NCBI GenBank assembly: GCA_903935335.1
Contig: CAIZRG010000049.1
Coordinates: 1-51,758 of the forward strand
Source of the DNA: Oligoflexia bacterium
GTDB taxonomy: Bacteria; Bdellovibrionota; UBA1018
Reading direction: 5' to 3'
Length of the DNA stretch: 51,758 nucleotides
Position 1 is the first letter of the stretch. Each line of letters starts with the position of its first letter. Shown here in pieces: positions 27,690-36,661 of the stretch. Both the position numbers and the translations under genes were made by a program. The notes beneath the pieces were generated by a model. It saw nothing but the letters and a program-made list of their open reading frames with translations. It was not told where the DNA came from and did no database searches.

Positions 27690-28066
27690 AAACTAATAGA
27701 CTTGACATTCAAGTCTTTGATCCAAAGTCATTTTATGAAAAGATGGACAATGATGAATCGATGATCCATCATATTTCTGGTCTTTTTATCAAAAGCTGTC
27801 CAAAATATGTAGAAGAAATGGGAAACGCAATTCAAAGTAATTCATCACGTAAACTTTTCGAAATTGCACATAATCTCAAAGGAGAGCTTCTTATTTTTGG
27901 ACATGACTCCGCTGTAAAACTTGCTGAAGAGTTAGAGTCTTTAGGCAGAAGGGGTCAGATTACAGGTGCTGATCAGATTTTAGAAAGGCTCAGCTTTTCA
28001 CTCAAGCCTATTTTCAGTTTTATCAAAGATCTCTTAGAAAATTCTTCTTTGAATTCAAGCAAATAA
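27686..28066 (+). CDS. HPt phosphotransfer protein
   Basis: 126 residues, all helical. The phosphotransfer motif AHNLKGELLIFG places the phospho-accepting His at residue 62, followed by AVKLAEELESLGRRG as in standard HPt domains. It is translationally coupled to the His-less hybrid kinase through an ATGA overlap, so it likely takes phosphate from, or gives it to, the receivers encoded here. In a relay lacking a kinase His upstream, an independent HPt is the natural exchange hub for the hybrid kinases at 17.5 and 25.5 kb and the receivers at 23.6 and 30.7 kb. That wiring is inference. Confidence 0.88.
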   Translation: MKTNRLDIQVFDPKSFYEKMDNDESMIHHISGLFIKSCPKYVEEMGNAIQSNSSRKLFEIAHNLKGELLIFGHDSAVKLAEELESLGRRGQITGADQILERLSFSLKPIFSFIKDLLENSSLNSSK

Positions 28067-28075
28067 AGGAAACTT

Positions 28076-29224
28076 ATGAAAATCGTACAAAAACATTGGA
28101 AAAATGAAACTGGTTGGAATGAAATATCTAACTCTCAGCCGCTCCCCGAGCTAAATCAAATTAATCTTGTCCTAGCATTTGGAGGACGGGATGTCTTATC
28201 TAACTCTATGCGTTTTAATGAGTTGAAACAGCAGTACCCAAAAGCACAAATAGTCATGGGATCTACTGCTGGAGAAATTATTGGCTCTAGAGTTTTTGAC
28301 GATACCCTCTCTGCCACTGCAATCGCTTTTGAAAAAACTCAATTTGAAACCTTAAGACTTGAAATCACAAATCCAGATGATAGCAAAAAAATTGGAGAGG
28401 AAATTGGAAGAAAACTAAAGAAAGAGGGCCTCACTTATATCTATCTCTTGACAGATGGCCAAAAAGTCAACGGCACATCACTTCTTGCAGGGCTCAACTC
28501 AAAACTTCCTCAGGGAGTTATAGTCACTGGTGGTCTATCAGGTGATGGAGCTAGATTTCAAAAAACATTAGTAGGTCTAAACTCTTCCCCCACAGAAGGA
28601 CAGGTTGTAGCCATCGGATTTTATGGAAATCACCTGAAAATAGGCTATGGTTCTATCGGGGGCTGGGATCCATTCGGACCTATTAGAAAAGTAACTAAAT
28701 CAACTGGGAACATCCTCTACGAATTAGATCACAAACCTGCATTAGCTCTCTATAAAACCTATCTAGGTGAACAAGCAAAGGAACTGCCTAGCAGTGGGTT
28801 ATTGTTCCCTTTAAGTATCGCTCCTGAAAACAGCAAAAGTAAATTGGTTAGAACTATTCTTGCGGTAAATGAATCCGAAAACTCTATGACATTTGCTGGA
28901 GACATTCCTGTTGGATTTCAAGTTCAGCTTATGAGAGCTAATTTTGAAAGACTCATCGATGGAGCTTCTCAGGCTGCTTCACTTGCAACTCAACGACAGG
29001 AACTGAAGCGAGCTCAACTTGCTATTTTAATTAGTTGCGTAGGAAGAAAACTTGTTTTAGGACCCAGAATCGATGAAGAAATAGAAGGAGCAAGAACCAT
29101 TCTTGGTGAAAAGACTGTGTTGACCGGATTTTATTCTTACGGTGAACTTTGTCCTAATACTAGCGAATCTTCTTGTGAACTTCACAACCAGACAATGACG
29201 ATCACTACATTATCTGAGGAATAA
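28076..29224 (+). CDS. FIST-domain sensor protein
   Basis: 382 residues comprising an N-terminal FIST domain (about 25-220: LVLAFGGRDVL, MGSTAGEIIG, TVVTGGLSGDGA-like VTGGLSGDGA, VVAIGFYG) and a C-terminal FIST_C domain (about 225-370: ALALYKTYLG, ISCVGRKLVLG, TVLTGFYSYGELCP). FIST domains are putative small-ligand sensors, proposed to bind amino acids, and are commonly fused to kinases or chemoreceptors. Here the domain is a separate cytoplasmic protein, 9 bp after the HPt gene and 14 bp before a PAS histidine kinase, so it probably provides the input to that kinase. A clear ribosome binding site (AAAGGA) precedes the ATG. Confidence 0.9.
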   Translation: MKIVQKHWKNETGWNEISNSQPLPELNQINLVLAFGGRDVLSNSMRFNELKQQYPKAQIVMGSTAGEIIGSRVFDDTLSATAIAFEKTQFETLRLEITNPDDSKKIGEEIGRKLKKEGLTYIYLLTDGQKVNGTSLLAGLNSKLPQGVIVTGGLSGDGARFQKTLVGLNSSPTEGQVVAIGFYGNHLKIGYGSIGGWDPFGPIRKVTKSTGNILYELDHKPALALYKTYLGEQAKELPSSGLLFPLSIAPENSKSKLVRTILAVNESENSMTFAGDIPVGFQVQLMRANFERLIDGASQAASLATQRQELKRAQLAILISCVGRKLVLGPRIDEEIEGARTILGEKTVLTGFYSYGELCPNTSESSCELHNQTMTITTLSEE

Positions 29225-29238
29225 AACTAATAAACTTT

Positions 29239-30726
29239 ATGAGTTCTTATCATAGTCTCCTCCAACGTCAGATAAATCGGATTCTAAAAAGTACGACTAA
29301 GTTCTCTTCAGAATTTAATAGTCTTTTTTCCATGATCTCTGAAACCTACCAGCACTATGAGAATGATCGAGTTCTTCAAGAACGCTCTATGGAACTCAGC
29401 TCAAAAGAACTCACAGAAGCCAACCTCCAGCTATCTAAAGACATTGAGCAACAAAAGCAACTTTTAATTACTTTAGAATCAATGGTTTCTGAACTTTCAT
29501 ATGAAGATTATGGAGAACAATCGAGTGCGCCTGAAAAAGGTAACTTACTTTCACTCGCTGAAGTCATCCGAAGCGAAATTCAAAAAAGAAAAAATGCAGA
29601 TGCTAATTTAGTTGCTCTACTTAATAACACTTCAGATTCGATTTGGTCAGTCAATCAACTTTATGAGTTGGTCTCTTTTAATTCCGCTTTTGAAAAAAAA
29701 TCAATGGAAATTTATAAAGCTTTAATTCGAATTGGAATGAGACCTGAAGATATTTTTGGGATTGGCACAACAGAAACTAAAATATGGCGAGCTTATTATT
29801 TAAGAGCACTTAAAGGCGAACGATTTGTTCACGATAGAAAAGTTAAAAAAGATGGAGCTCATTTTGATTTTGAAGTCTCCTGCAGTCCTATCATTTCAGA
29901 AGGAAAGATAGTAGGAGTTACTATCTTTGAAAGAAACATTACAGAGAGAAAAAAATCTGAAGAAGAAATCATCCGGGCAAAAGATGCTGCAGAAGCTGCA
30001 AGTCGGGCTAAATCTGAATTCCTAGCAAATATGAGCCATGAACTTCGAACTCCTCTTAACGCAATTATTGGATACAGCGAGCTAATTTGTGAAAATATTG
30101 AAGACAACCAATTTGACTTGGTAGATCAAGATGCCAACCGAATCCGTGCAGCTGGAAAACACCTACTAGAACTCATTAATGAAATTCTTGACCTTTCAAA
30201 GATTGAAGCTGGAAAGATGGAGGCTGACATCGAACAGTTTGATGTTAAAGAACTTGTTAATCACCTTGAAACTGTTACTGGCTATTTAATTGAAAAGAAC
30301 GGAAATAAATTTAAAATTAAGTCTAATTTTTCAATTCATTTTTTTCATAGTGATCGAGGAAAACTTACACAAATTCTTTTCAATCTTATATCAAATGCTG
30401 CAAAATTTACAAACCAAGGGGAAGTCTCCTTAAATGTACAATCAGAAATCATAGAAAACAAAACTGGACTCCGATTTGACATACAGGACTCAGGCATTGG
30501 AATTCCAAAAGATAAAATCGACAGACTTTTTAAACCTTTTTCGCAAGTGGACTCTTCAACTACTCGAAAATATGGAGGAACAGGATTAGGTTTGATGATT
30601 GTTAAAAAATACACTGAACTTCTAGGAGGAAATGTCTCTTTTCAGTCTGAATTTGGGAAAGGATCAACATTTTCAATTTGGATACCAGATCATCAAGAAA
30701 GTAACTCATCAAATCAAAATATTTAA
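29239..30726 (+). CDS. Soluble PAS histidine kinase
   Basis: 495 residues, no membrane segment. A coiled-coil N-terminus (40-90), a PAS domain (about 120-235, ending in TIFERNITERKKSEEE), HisKA with H267 in NMSHELRTPLN, and a complete ATPase domain (NLISNAAKF, DSGIGIP, GGTGLGLMIVKK). Unlike the hybrid kinase two genes upstream it has all catalytic residues, so it is probably the working phosphate source of the plus-strand operon. It follows the FIST gene and precedes the single-domain receiver by 2 bp. The arrangement sensor-kinase-receiver suggests a compact input/output unit. Confidence 0.93.
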   Translation: MSSYHSLLQRQINRILKSTTKFSSEFNSLFSMISETYQHYENDRVLQERSMELSSKELTEANLQLSKDIEQQKQLLITLESMVSELSYEDYGEQSSAPEKGNLLSLAEVIRSEIQKRKNADANLVALLNNTSDSIWSVNQLYELVSFNSAFEKKSMEIYKALIRIGMRPEDIFGIGTTETKIWRAYYLRALKGERFVHDRKVKKDGAHFDFEVSCSPIISEGKIVGVTIFERNITERKKSEEEIIRAKDAAEAASRAKSEFLANMSHELRTPLNAIIGYSELICENIEDNQFDLVDQDANRIRAAGKHLLELINEILDLSKIEAGKMEADIEQFDVKELVNHLETVTGYLIEKNGNKFKIKSNFSIHFFHSDRGKLTQILFNLISNAAKFTNQGEVSLNVQSEIIENKTGLRFDIQDSGIGIPKDKIDRLFKPFSQVDSSTTRKYGGTGLGLMIVKKYTELLGGNVSFQSEFGKGSTFSIWIPDHQESNSSNQNI

Positions 30727-30728
30727 AT

Positions 30729-31103
30729 ATGAATAAAATTTACAAAATATTAATTGTTGAAGATAATGAATTAAACCGAGATATGCTGAGTCGCAGACTT
30801 GAACGCAGAGGCTATCAAATACTAGTTGCTGAAGATGGGATATCCGGAGTTGAAAAAACTTTTAAGGAACTCCCAGATCTAATCTTAATGGACATTAACC
30901 TTCCTGGAATTGATGGACTTGAAGCTGTTCGAAGAATCAGAGAAAACTCTTCAACTCAAATGACTCCAATCATTGCCTTAAGTGCGCATGCTAGAATTGA
31001 AGACCAGAAAACTTCTCTTGAGGCAGGATGTAATGAATATGAATGCAAACCTGTAGAAATAAACAGGCTCATTCAAAAAATTAATAATTTAATTAAAAAA
31101 TAA
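30729..31103 (+). CDS. Single-domain response regulator
   Basis: 124 residues consisting only of a receiver: E11/D12, D55 (LILMDINLPGIDG), ALSAHA with the conserved Ser/Thr position, and K in ECKPVE. It resembles DivK/CheY-type stand-alone receivers that act by binding partners. It starts 2 bp after the kinase gene and is the last gene of the plus-strand operon. Likely output partner of the preceding kinase or an intermediate toward the HPt protein. Confidence 0.92.
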   Translation: MNKIYKILIVEDNELNRDMLSRRLERRGYQILVAEDGISGVEKTFKELPDLILMDINLPGIDGLEAVRRIRENSSTQMTPIIALSAHARIEDQKTSLEAGCNEYECKPVEINRLIQKINNLIKK

Positions 31104-31439
31104 TTTAACTAGACTTTATATTTTGAAAACTAATTAATTAATCTTGCTCTAAGCTTACATTTATTTTTCAATTTATTTATTGAATAATTAGTTAATACTA
31201 TAAGAAAATCTAATAGAATTTTTTCAATAATAAAAAAGTTTATAAAGTTACTGAAATTTTCTTGAACATTTCTCGTAAAATTGTAACTCAAGGTGATGCT
31301 GGTCTTGATTTCTATAGAGCTTCTTATCTTCGACAGCAATTACGCTATAATCATGATTTTAAAAAATTCAAATTAAATTAAAAAATGTTGTATTTTTGAA
31401 TTATTCACAATATACAGGTGCACAAGTAAAGGGGTTTTT
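31104..31439. other. AT-rich intergenic region with a possible gene remnant
   Basis: Most of these 336 bp are very AT-rich. A plus-strand frame from a TTG at 31262 to a stop at 31379-31381 encodes 39 residues (begins MNISRKIVTQGDAG, ends KFKLN) with a more balanced base composition than its surroundings; it may be a small gene or the tail of a decayed one. AAGGGG at about 31430 is the ribosome binding site of the next gene. Confidence 0.3.
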
Positions 31440-32090
31440 ATGTCTATTTTGAAGTTTAATTTTTTAATTTTAGTTATTTTTTTATCCTTATTTTATTCTA
31501 AATATAGTTGGTCTATGTTTAATGTCATTCATCCTATCCTTAGAACTTTATGCTTTATCAGTTATAATAATCCATCTATTGATTCATTAAATTCTTTGAA
31601 TAAATCTAAGACGAAGAATCTTAAAAAAACTAACTCAATTTCTGCTGAAAAAATTAGTCATTTTATTAAATATCATAAAGACTGCAATGACATTACATCC
31701 GAAGAAATCATTAAAATGATTGAATGGTGGGAAACCTATGTCGACAGCGAGGAATTTATTGCACTTTATTTTGACACTAAATCCATCTTACTGACTGCAG
31801 AAGCTTCTTATTGGACTAAAAAACTTAATTTAGATCAGGAAATAAAAAAATGGCCCCGTATTCAAATACAAGAATTTTCTCCGATTAAAAAAAGCAAACA
31901 CGAAGACGAAGTAGGCCAACTGATTTATAATGTTTTCCAAAAGCTAAGGATTCCCACACAATTTAGCGAAGCAGAATATGCCCTGATCCAGGCAGCATGG
32001 TCAGTTTATGTTCATGAAAACGGTTATAATTCTGTAATTTCTCAATCCGAAGATTTTGAGGTGTTGGAGCTGGAATCTCAAAAAAAGTAA
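31440..32090 (+). CDS. Exported protein of unknown function
   Basis: 216 residues. The N-terminus (MSILKFNFLILVIFLSLFYS, then KYSWS) is a signal peptide or membrane anchor. The mature part is helical with motifs such as EEIIKMIEWWETYVD and FSEAEYALIQAAWSVYV; no known domain is recognised. AAGGGG lies about six bases before the ATG and supports the start. It is convergent with the J-domain lipoprotein gene. Both carry long helical mature regions, but I see no clear homology between them. Confidence 0.6.
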   Translation: MSILKFNFLILVIFLSLFYSKYSWSMFNVIHPILRTLCFISYNNPSIDSLNSLNKSKTKNLKKTNSISAEKISHFIKYHKDCNDITSEEIIKMIEWWETYVDSEEFIALYFDTKSILLTAEASYWTKKLNLDQEIKKWPRIQIQEFSPIKKSKHEDEVGQLIYNVFQKLRIPTQFSEAEYALIQAAWSVYVHENGYNSVISQSEDFEVLELESQKK

Positions 32091-32177
32091 CCCCCCAAGG
32101 AAGGTCTGATGATCCTGCACCTCACTTCTAAAACGAAGGAGTTTAAAGTCCATTAGGCTAAGATTTTAAAACATGTC

Positions 32178-33152
32178 TTACAAAGATTTTTGAAAATTTT
32201 TGTAAAGTTCATTAAGTATTTGAAATTTTTTTGTATTACCACCTTTATCTGGATGTCTCTTTAGACACTCTTGGTGGTAAGCTTTTTTAACCTCACTATC
32301 AGTTGCAGAAGTTAGGATATTTAATTCTCGACAAATTGCTTCTTTTGCTTGAACCGAGTTCAAATTTTTTGAACTCGTCTGAGGGATTTTTGACTTTAAT
32401 TCTGAATCAATGTCTCCATCTAGATATCTTTCATAGCATTGCACAAATAAATCAGATCGTTGAATTCCAATTTTAAAAGCGTTTTCTATTACTTCTTTCA
32501 CCGAAATCATTTTCTCCAAATAAACGTTTAAATTTTCAAAATCATTAGTGAGTTCTATACCTTTATAAATTTTTTTTATTCTATTGAGTTCTTCTATGAA
32601 AATCACTGATTCAGTATAAGCTCGATCAACGGTAGCTTTTACTGAATGAGTGATCAATTTTAAATGAATAATTAACTCTGGGGCATTGTTAAAATTGTAC
32701 TCTACAAGTCCTGGAGCTGGTGCGCAGCCCGTATTTTGATAAAGTTGATCTAAAGCTTTAGCAAAAGCTAGTTTTGGTTTGTTTTTTTGAAGCTCTTCGC
32801 TAGCTCGTCTTTTTGCACTTTTGATATAATAGCCATCTTTTATAGGGAGATTCAAATACTCACTCTCAGAACAATCAGGAAGTGCTAGCAGCTCATCAAC
32901 TTCAGAGTTAATCTGTTCATAATGTTGAATTATTTCTTCAATTTGACTGATATCTTTTTCATCTACAAAATTTAAAAAATATTTGTACTGCCGATCAAAA
33001 CTACTTAATTTTTTTGCTTTTTGAAGGACTTCAGGTGAGCAATAAGAATAACCTAAAGACAGAGGCTCTGCACACCCCATCATTTCTATAGACACAAAAA
33101 TACAGAAAAGTTTTTGAAATAAGCTTAAATTGTTTTTTTTAATATTGATCAT
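32178..33152 (-). CDS. Probable lipoprotein with C-terminal J domain
   Basis: 324 residues. Residues 1-26 look like a lipoprotein signal (LFQKLFCIFVSIEMMG followed by C27); the lipobox MMGC is weaker than the consensus. The middle (30-260) is helical and unrecognised. The last 50 residues are a J domain: LNILTSATDSEVKKAYHQE, KRHPDKGG with HPD at 300-302, and FQILNELYKNF. J domains normally stimulate DnaK in the cytoplasm, so attachment to an exported protein is odd. If the signal sequence is instead an uncleaved anchor in the opposite orientation, the J domain would be cytoplasmic. Transcribed towards the exported gene at 31.4 kb. Confidence 0.75.
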   Translation of the reverse strand: MINIKKNNLSLFQKLFCIFVSIEMMGCAEPLSLGYSYCSPEVLQKAKKLSSFDRQYKYFLNFVDEKDISQIEEIIQHYEQINSEVDELLALPDCSESEYLNLPIKDGYYIKSAKRRASEELQKNKPKLAFAKALDQLYQNTGCAPAPGLVEYNFNNAPELIIHLKLITHSVKATVDRAYTESVIFIEELNRIKKIYKGIELTNDFENLNVYLEKMISVKEVIENAFKIGIQRSDLFVQCYERYLDGDIDSELKSKIPQTSSKNLNSVQAKEAICRELNILTSATDSEVKKAYHQECLKRHPDKGGNTKKFQILNELYKNFQKSL

Positions 33153-33225
33153 AAATATTTTGTGTTGGACCTAACTCTTTTCAATTTTAGATAAAATAAT
33201 AAGAGCCTCTGTTTCTTAGACATCA

Positions 33226-33303
<78 letters not shown>

Positions 33304-33347
33304 ACTGGCCTCTGATAAAACCTCAGATACCGCTCCTAGTCAAACAA

Positions 33348-34280
33348 TCAATCCAGATGATACGTTAAAGCACTCAAAAAACTCCACCCTGCTAAAAACA
33401 AAAGAATCAAAGCAAAAAGAAGCCAAGCTTTAAAAAAACTTTGATTTGGAGGCAAAATCGAATACCAAGAACGAAATAAGGACTGAGGCCGATGGCCTTC
33501 CCAAACTACCTTAAACTTTGGAAAAAGCACTTCTACGCTCTGAGCCATTTCAATTTCACCTTGCTTAGGGTGCGCGACCGATGGATCCCCCCAATAGCCT
33601 GAAAGCCGCCCCATTCGACGTGAAAAATTTCGTATCCACCGAGAAGAAAGGCGATTGACTCGAGGCAAATCTTGAAAGATTGGACTCACCAGACCTTCAG
33701 AAATGGCAAGTGCCACTGAAGTATCTCTTTCTCCCCCATGTTCTTTGGGATCAGGCCAAAAGGGAGAAGTTAAAACTTCTTTCCAACTGATAGAACCTGA
33801 CTGGGCAGAGAGTAAGGTAGGACGAATCTTCTTAGGCACAAAAAAAGGGGCAGACCGAGGGTTCCACCACTGGGCTCTCCCAATGATCTTTCCCGCTTCT
33901 TCAATGGCAGTGAGCTGTCTAGGCCCCAAATGGCCAGTAAAACAAACAAAATGAAAAAATCCACAGCGAATCAGACATCGACAGCTATCCACTAACCAAT
34001 CCCGCAAAACATGCGCGCGCACTGTGATCACAATTTGAGAAGTATTCGCTTCAATACCCAGAGCAGCCTCCGGCATGATTACCCCGCTCCATCCAGGCAT
34101 TTGCTTTTCAAGCTCCTGAGCAGCCTTCCAACCTAAAAAGCGAGCCTCTTGCAAATCCAGTCCTAAAGGAAGATGGGGCCCATGGTCCTCTAAAGGACCG
34201 ACTGCAAAAAAAAATACAGTAGTAGCCCTTGAAAGAGCTTGAAATTGAGAAGAGTTGATTTGAGTCAATTCAATCGGCAT
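33348..34280 (-). CDS. Creatininase-family protein with C-terminal membrane anchor
   Basis: 310 residues. The creatininase/creatinine amidohydrolase fold is shown by VGPLEDHGPHLPLGLD (metal ligands E31, H33, D42), GIEANTSQIVI, FTGHLGPRQL (usual NGHGGN) and GGERDTSVAL (usual ETS; here Asp). This family hydrolyses cyclic or linear amides, for example creatinine or formamidopyrimidines; the substrate here is unknown. Residues about 283-305 (AWLLFALILLFLAGWSFLSAL) form a single membrane segment, unusual for the family, which would tether the catalytic domain on the cytoplasmic face since no signal peptide is present. Divergent from two small membrane-protein genes. Confidence 0.8.
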   Translation of the reverse strand: MPIELTQINSSQFQALSRATTVFFFAVGPLEDHGPHLPLGLDLQEARFLGWKAAQELEKQMPGWSGVIMPEAALGIEANTSQIVITVRAHVLRDWLVDSCRCLIRCGFFHFVCFTGHLGPRQLTAIEEAGKIIGRAQWWNPRSAPFFVPKKIRPTLLSAQSGSISWKEVLTSPFWPDPKEHGGERDTSVALAISEGLVSPIFQDLPRVNRLSSRWIRNFSRRMGRLSGYWGDPSVAHPKQGEIEMAQSVEVLFPKFKVVWEGHRPQSLFRSWYSILPPNQSFFKAWLLFALILLFLAGWSFLSALTYHLD

Positions 34281-34357
34281 GTCTTGATGTCTATTTTATT
34301 ATCATTTTGAATCAAGTGACAATAGAACTCCTTCTGATATGGATGTATAAGGAGCTC

Positions 34358-34798
34358 ATGAAAACCTCAGCAATCACTGGAGTCATTGGTCTTCTCTTAA
34401 GTCTGACACTAGGTCGATTTTATTTAAATTTCAGTCCTTTTGACATTTTCTTCTTTGTGCTGAGCGCCAATATAGCATGCTTCGTCTCACTGCTTGGCGT
34501 TTTACAGATTGACCAACTCTCCTTTTCCATCAAGAAATGGTTGAGTGGAACTTTTAAAGCTTGGTCGATTTTGATTGCGCTTTATCTAGGTATCCTTCTC
34601 GGACTTTGTCCTGCTCTTAGAGATACTCAAGCCTTGGCTTATTTGATCTTACCCCTGATTTTCAGTTCAGGGTTTTCTCTTTTAGCGTTTGGTCCCATTC
34701 GAGACCGAATCGTCTGGGGTCGTCAAAAAAAAACCTTTTGTCAATCCAGCCCATCAGCGTCATCTCGTTTGAGCTCTGCCATGGATTCGTCTTCATGA
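34358..34798 (+). CDS. Small multi-pass membrane protein
   Basis: From the ATG at 34358, with AAGGAG just upstream, the product has 146 residues; the frame stays open to a TTG at 34307. About four hydrophobic segments are visible (ITGVIGLLLSLTLG, FDIFFFVLSANIACFVSLLGV, WSILIALYLGILLGL, ALAYLILPLIFSSGFSLLAF), followed by a Ser-rich tail. No family recognised. The next gene, also a small membrane protein, starts 46 bp later, suggesting that they function together. Confidence 0.65.
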   Translation: MKTSAITGVIGLLLSLTLGRFYLNFSPFDIFFFVLSANIACFVSLLGVLQIDQLSFSIKKWLSGTFKAWSILIALYLGILLGLCPALRDTQALAYLILPLIFSSGFSLLAFGPIRDRIVWGRQKKTFCQSSPSASSRLSSAMDSSS

Positions 34799-34844
34799 TT
34801 TTCCTTGTTTGCCAACTCTTGCAGGGATGTTATACCAGGATGGT

Positions 34845-35345
34845 ATGGAATATAACTTAGTTGAGATGTGGTTGAGAAAAGATCCGATCCGCTGGTTATG
34901 TGGAGGAGTGTCTGGTCTTTTTGCCGGAGGGATTGCTGTTTTAGTTTCAATGATTTGTGCTCATTCTGCTGGATTAGAAATGGCTTTTCCTGTCAAATTA
35001 TTGGGCACGATTCTGGAAGGACCTTCAGCAACAGACGTAAACACTTGGAACGGCTTCATTGCCGGAGCGCTTCTGCTTGCAGTTTTATGTGTGTTTCTAG
35101 GGGCTATTTTTTCTCATTTTGTTGGAACAAATTCCTTAAAAGCACTTGTGCCAATGGGTTTAGTCTGGGGTATTTTTAGCTGGATTTTCATCTGGAACCT
35201 TTTTTTTCAATCCTTTCCAACTCTATTTGCAGCTCAGGTTGCTTCTGGTGTAGTGTTTATCATCTGTATTTCTTTTGGTTTAAGCTTAACGTCAGTTGCC
35301 TTTTTTGACTCTGTTTTCAGACTCAAACCAAGGAATGAGTCCTGA
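34845..35345 (+). CDS. Small multi-pass membrane protein
   Basis: 166 residues from the ATG at 34845, chosen because AGGA lies five bases upstream; upstream ATG (34827) and TTG (34809) are alternatives. Four hydrophobic segments (GGVSGLFAGGIAVLVSMICA, FIAGALLLAVLCVFLGAIF, ALVPMGLVWGIFSWIFIW, VASGVVFIICISFGLSL). A Gly-rich first helix is notable. Function unknown. Pairs with the preceding membrane protein gene. Confidence 0.65.
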   Translation: MEYNLVEMWLRKDPIRWLCGGVSGLFAGGIAVLVSMICAHSAGLEMAFPVKLLGTILEGPSATDVNTWNGFIAGALLLAVLCVFLGAIFSHFVGTNSLKALVPMGLVWGIFSWIFIWNLFFQSFPTLFAAQVASGVVFIICISFGLSLTSVAFFDSVFRLKPRNES

Positions 35346-35377
35346 AAAAACAGTGGGATTCATGTCTGATGATTGTA

Positions 35378-35854
35378 CTATGAACGATTTGCTTTAGCGA
35401 TCAAGTTCGTTGTGCTGTGCCCTTCCAAGTAAGGCAAAGAGTAGACCTTACCTTTCCAAGAAAGAACCTCCTTCGCTCCTACAATTTGATCAACTTTCCA
35501 GTCCCCTCCTTTGACTAGAAGTTTTGGACGTAAAAAACAAATAAGCTCTAGAGGGGTATCTTCATCAAACCAAGTCACAAAATCGACACAACCCAAAGCA
35601 GCAATCACTTCCAACCGATCTGCCAATACATTGATGGGCCGTGTAGGACCTTTCAATTTTTGAATTGTGACATCGCTATTGAGAGCCACAATCAGTAAAT
35701 CACCCAAAGATCTTGCATCATTGAGATACCTCACATGTCCTTTGTGAAGGAGATCAAAGCAGCCATTTGTAAAAACAGATTTTTTCTTAAATTGCGCTAA
35801 GGAGCGTTTCAGTGAGGAAGGAGGTTTAATTTTTGATAGAAAATACTTTGGCAT
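35378..35854 (-). CDS. rfaE2: Heptose-1-phosphate adenylyltransferase (RfaE2/HldE C-terminal type)
   Basis: 158 residues: a stand-alone nucleotidyltransferase that forms ADP-D-glycero-beta-D-manno-heptose for the lipopolysaccharide inner core. Signature [16 protein letters not shown] (HxGH-type site), [47 protein letters not shown] and terminal GHSTTNLI. In E. coli this activity is fused to the kinase in HldE; here it is separate. It is 9 bp after the RDD-protein gene, the last gene of the dapB-alr-RDD-rfaE2 run. Confidence 0.93.
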   Translation of the reverse strand: MPKYFLSKIKPPSSLKRSLAQFKKKSVFTNGCFDLLHKGHVRYLNDARSLGDLLIVALNSDVTIQKLKGPTRPINVLADRLEVIAALGCVDFVTWFDEDTPLELICFLRPKLLVKGGDWKVDQIVGAKEVLSWKGKVYSLPYLEGHSTTNLIAKANRS

Positions 35855-35863
35855 AACAAACCG

Positions 35864-36610
35864 TTAATTCTGCATCAGTTCAATAGGCTGCAGGTTGACA
35901 AGTCGATCATGCCACCCCTGCTTCTTTGGATCGAAAATCATAAAAAATAGACCCAATCCAAAAAAACCTGCACTCGGGACAAAAAAGAGAGCCCTCAAAA
36001 ATCTCTGAGTTCCACTCCCTTTTAAAACAAGGCCAAAAATCCGTTTTCCAATGGATGTTCCAAGTATGACTTCCTGTAAGGAAATGAAAGTCCAATTTGC
36101 CATGCTCGCTAATAAAATGAGCAGAATAAAAATACTCGCATTGGAAAAAATATCTAAGTTGAATTCCTGCCTTAAGACCCATGGGAAAAGAATTCCTAAA
36201 ATCAAGACCGAGTTTATAGCAAAATCAAATGTATAGGCTAAAACTCTCTTTAAAAGATAAAAACCCCCAAAACTCAAATTTTGAGTCAAAACAATTGGCT
36301 TGGGTTCTAAACCTAACTTTTGAAAATTAAAAGCCGTCTGTGGATGGATGAGAGGCCCTGAAACAATCCCCGGAGATGAAACACGAACAGATCCAGACCC
36401 AGCAGGCATCATCCCAGGAGCCGGAGGATGAGATAAATTGGCCTGAGCTCTGAGATTTTGAACAACGGGTAAAGATGGATTGATTCTAGGAGATTTAACT
36501 ACCGGTGCATAAGGCAGGCCATCTGAAAACGGATGAAAACCGAGTCCCTCCGTAACAGGACGAAATGAAATCTCAAGATCAGAAGGAGCATTGGGTTGAG
36601 TGGGTTCCAT
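35864..36610 (-). CDS. RDD-family membrane protein
   Basis: 248 residues. The first 120 are Pro-rich and probably disordered cytoplasmic sequence. The C-terminal RDD domain follows: LLKRVLAYTFDFAIN (Arg and Asp of the RDD pattern), hydrophobic helices SVLILGILFPWV and SIFILLILLASM, GTSIGKRIFGLVL, and FDPKKQGWHDRLVN. RDD proteins are small membrane proteins of mostly unknown function; some exchange sodium for protons. It lies between alr and rfaE2 in the same direction. Confidence 0.85.
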   Translation of the reverse strand: MEPTQPNAPSDLEISFRPVTEGLGFHPFSDGLPYAPVVKSPRINPSLPVVQNLRAQANLSHPPAPGMMPAGSGSVRVSSPGIVSGPLIHPQTAFNFQKLGLEPKPIVLTQNLSFGGFYLLKRVLAYTFDFAINSVLILGILFPWVLRQEFNLDIFSNASIFILLILLASMANWTFISLQEVILGTSIGKRIFGLVLKGSGTQRFLRALFFVPSAGFFGLGLFFMIFDPKKQGWHDRLVNLQPIELMQN

Positions 36611-36661
36611 CTCTTATTCTAGGATCTCTTCAAAGCAGAGTCTTTGTCAAGACAAGACCTT

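Noticed and set aside
31130..31339. Minus-strand 69-codon frame
   Set aside because: Extremely AT-rich, Ile/Asn/Leu-rich product without a ribosome binding site; best explained by low stop density by chance.
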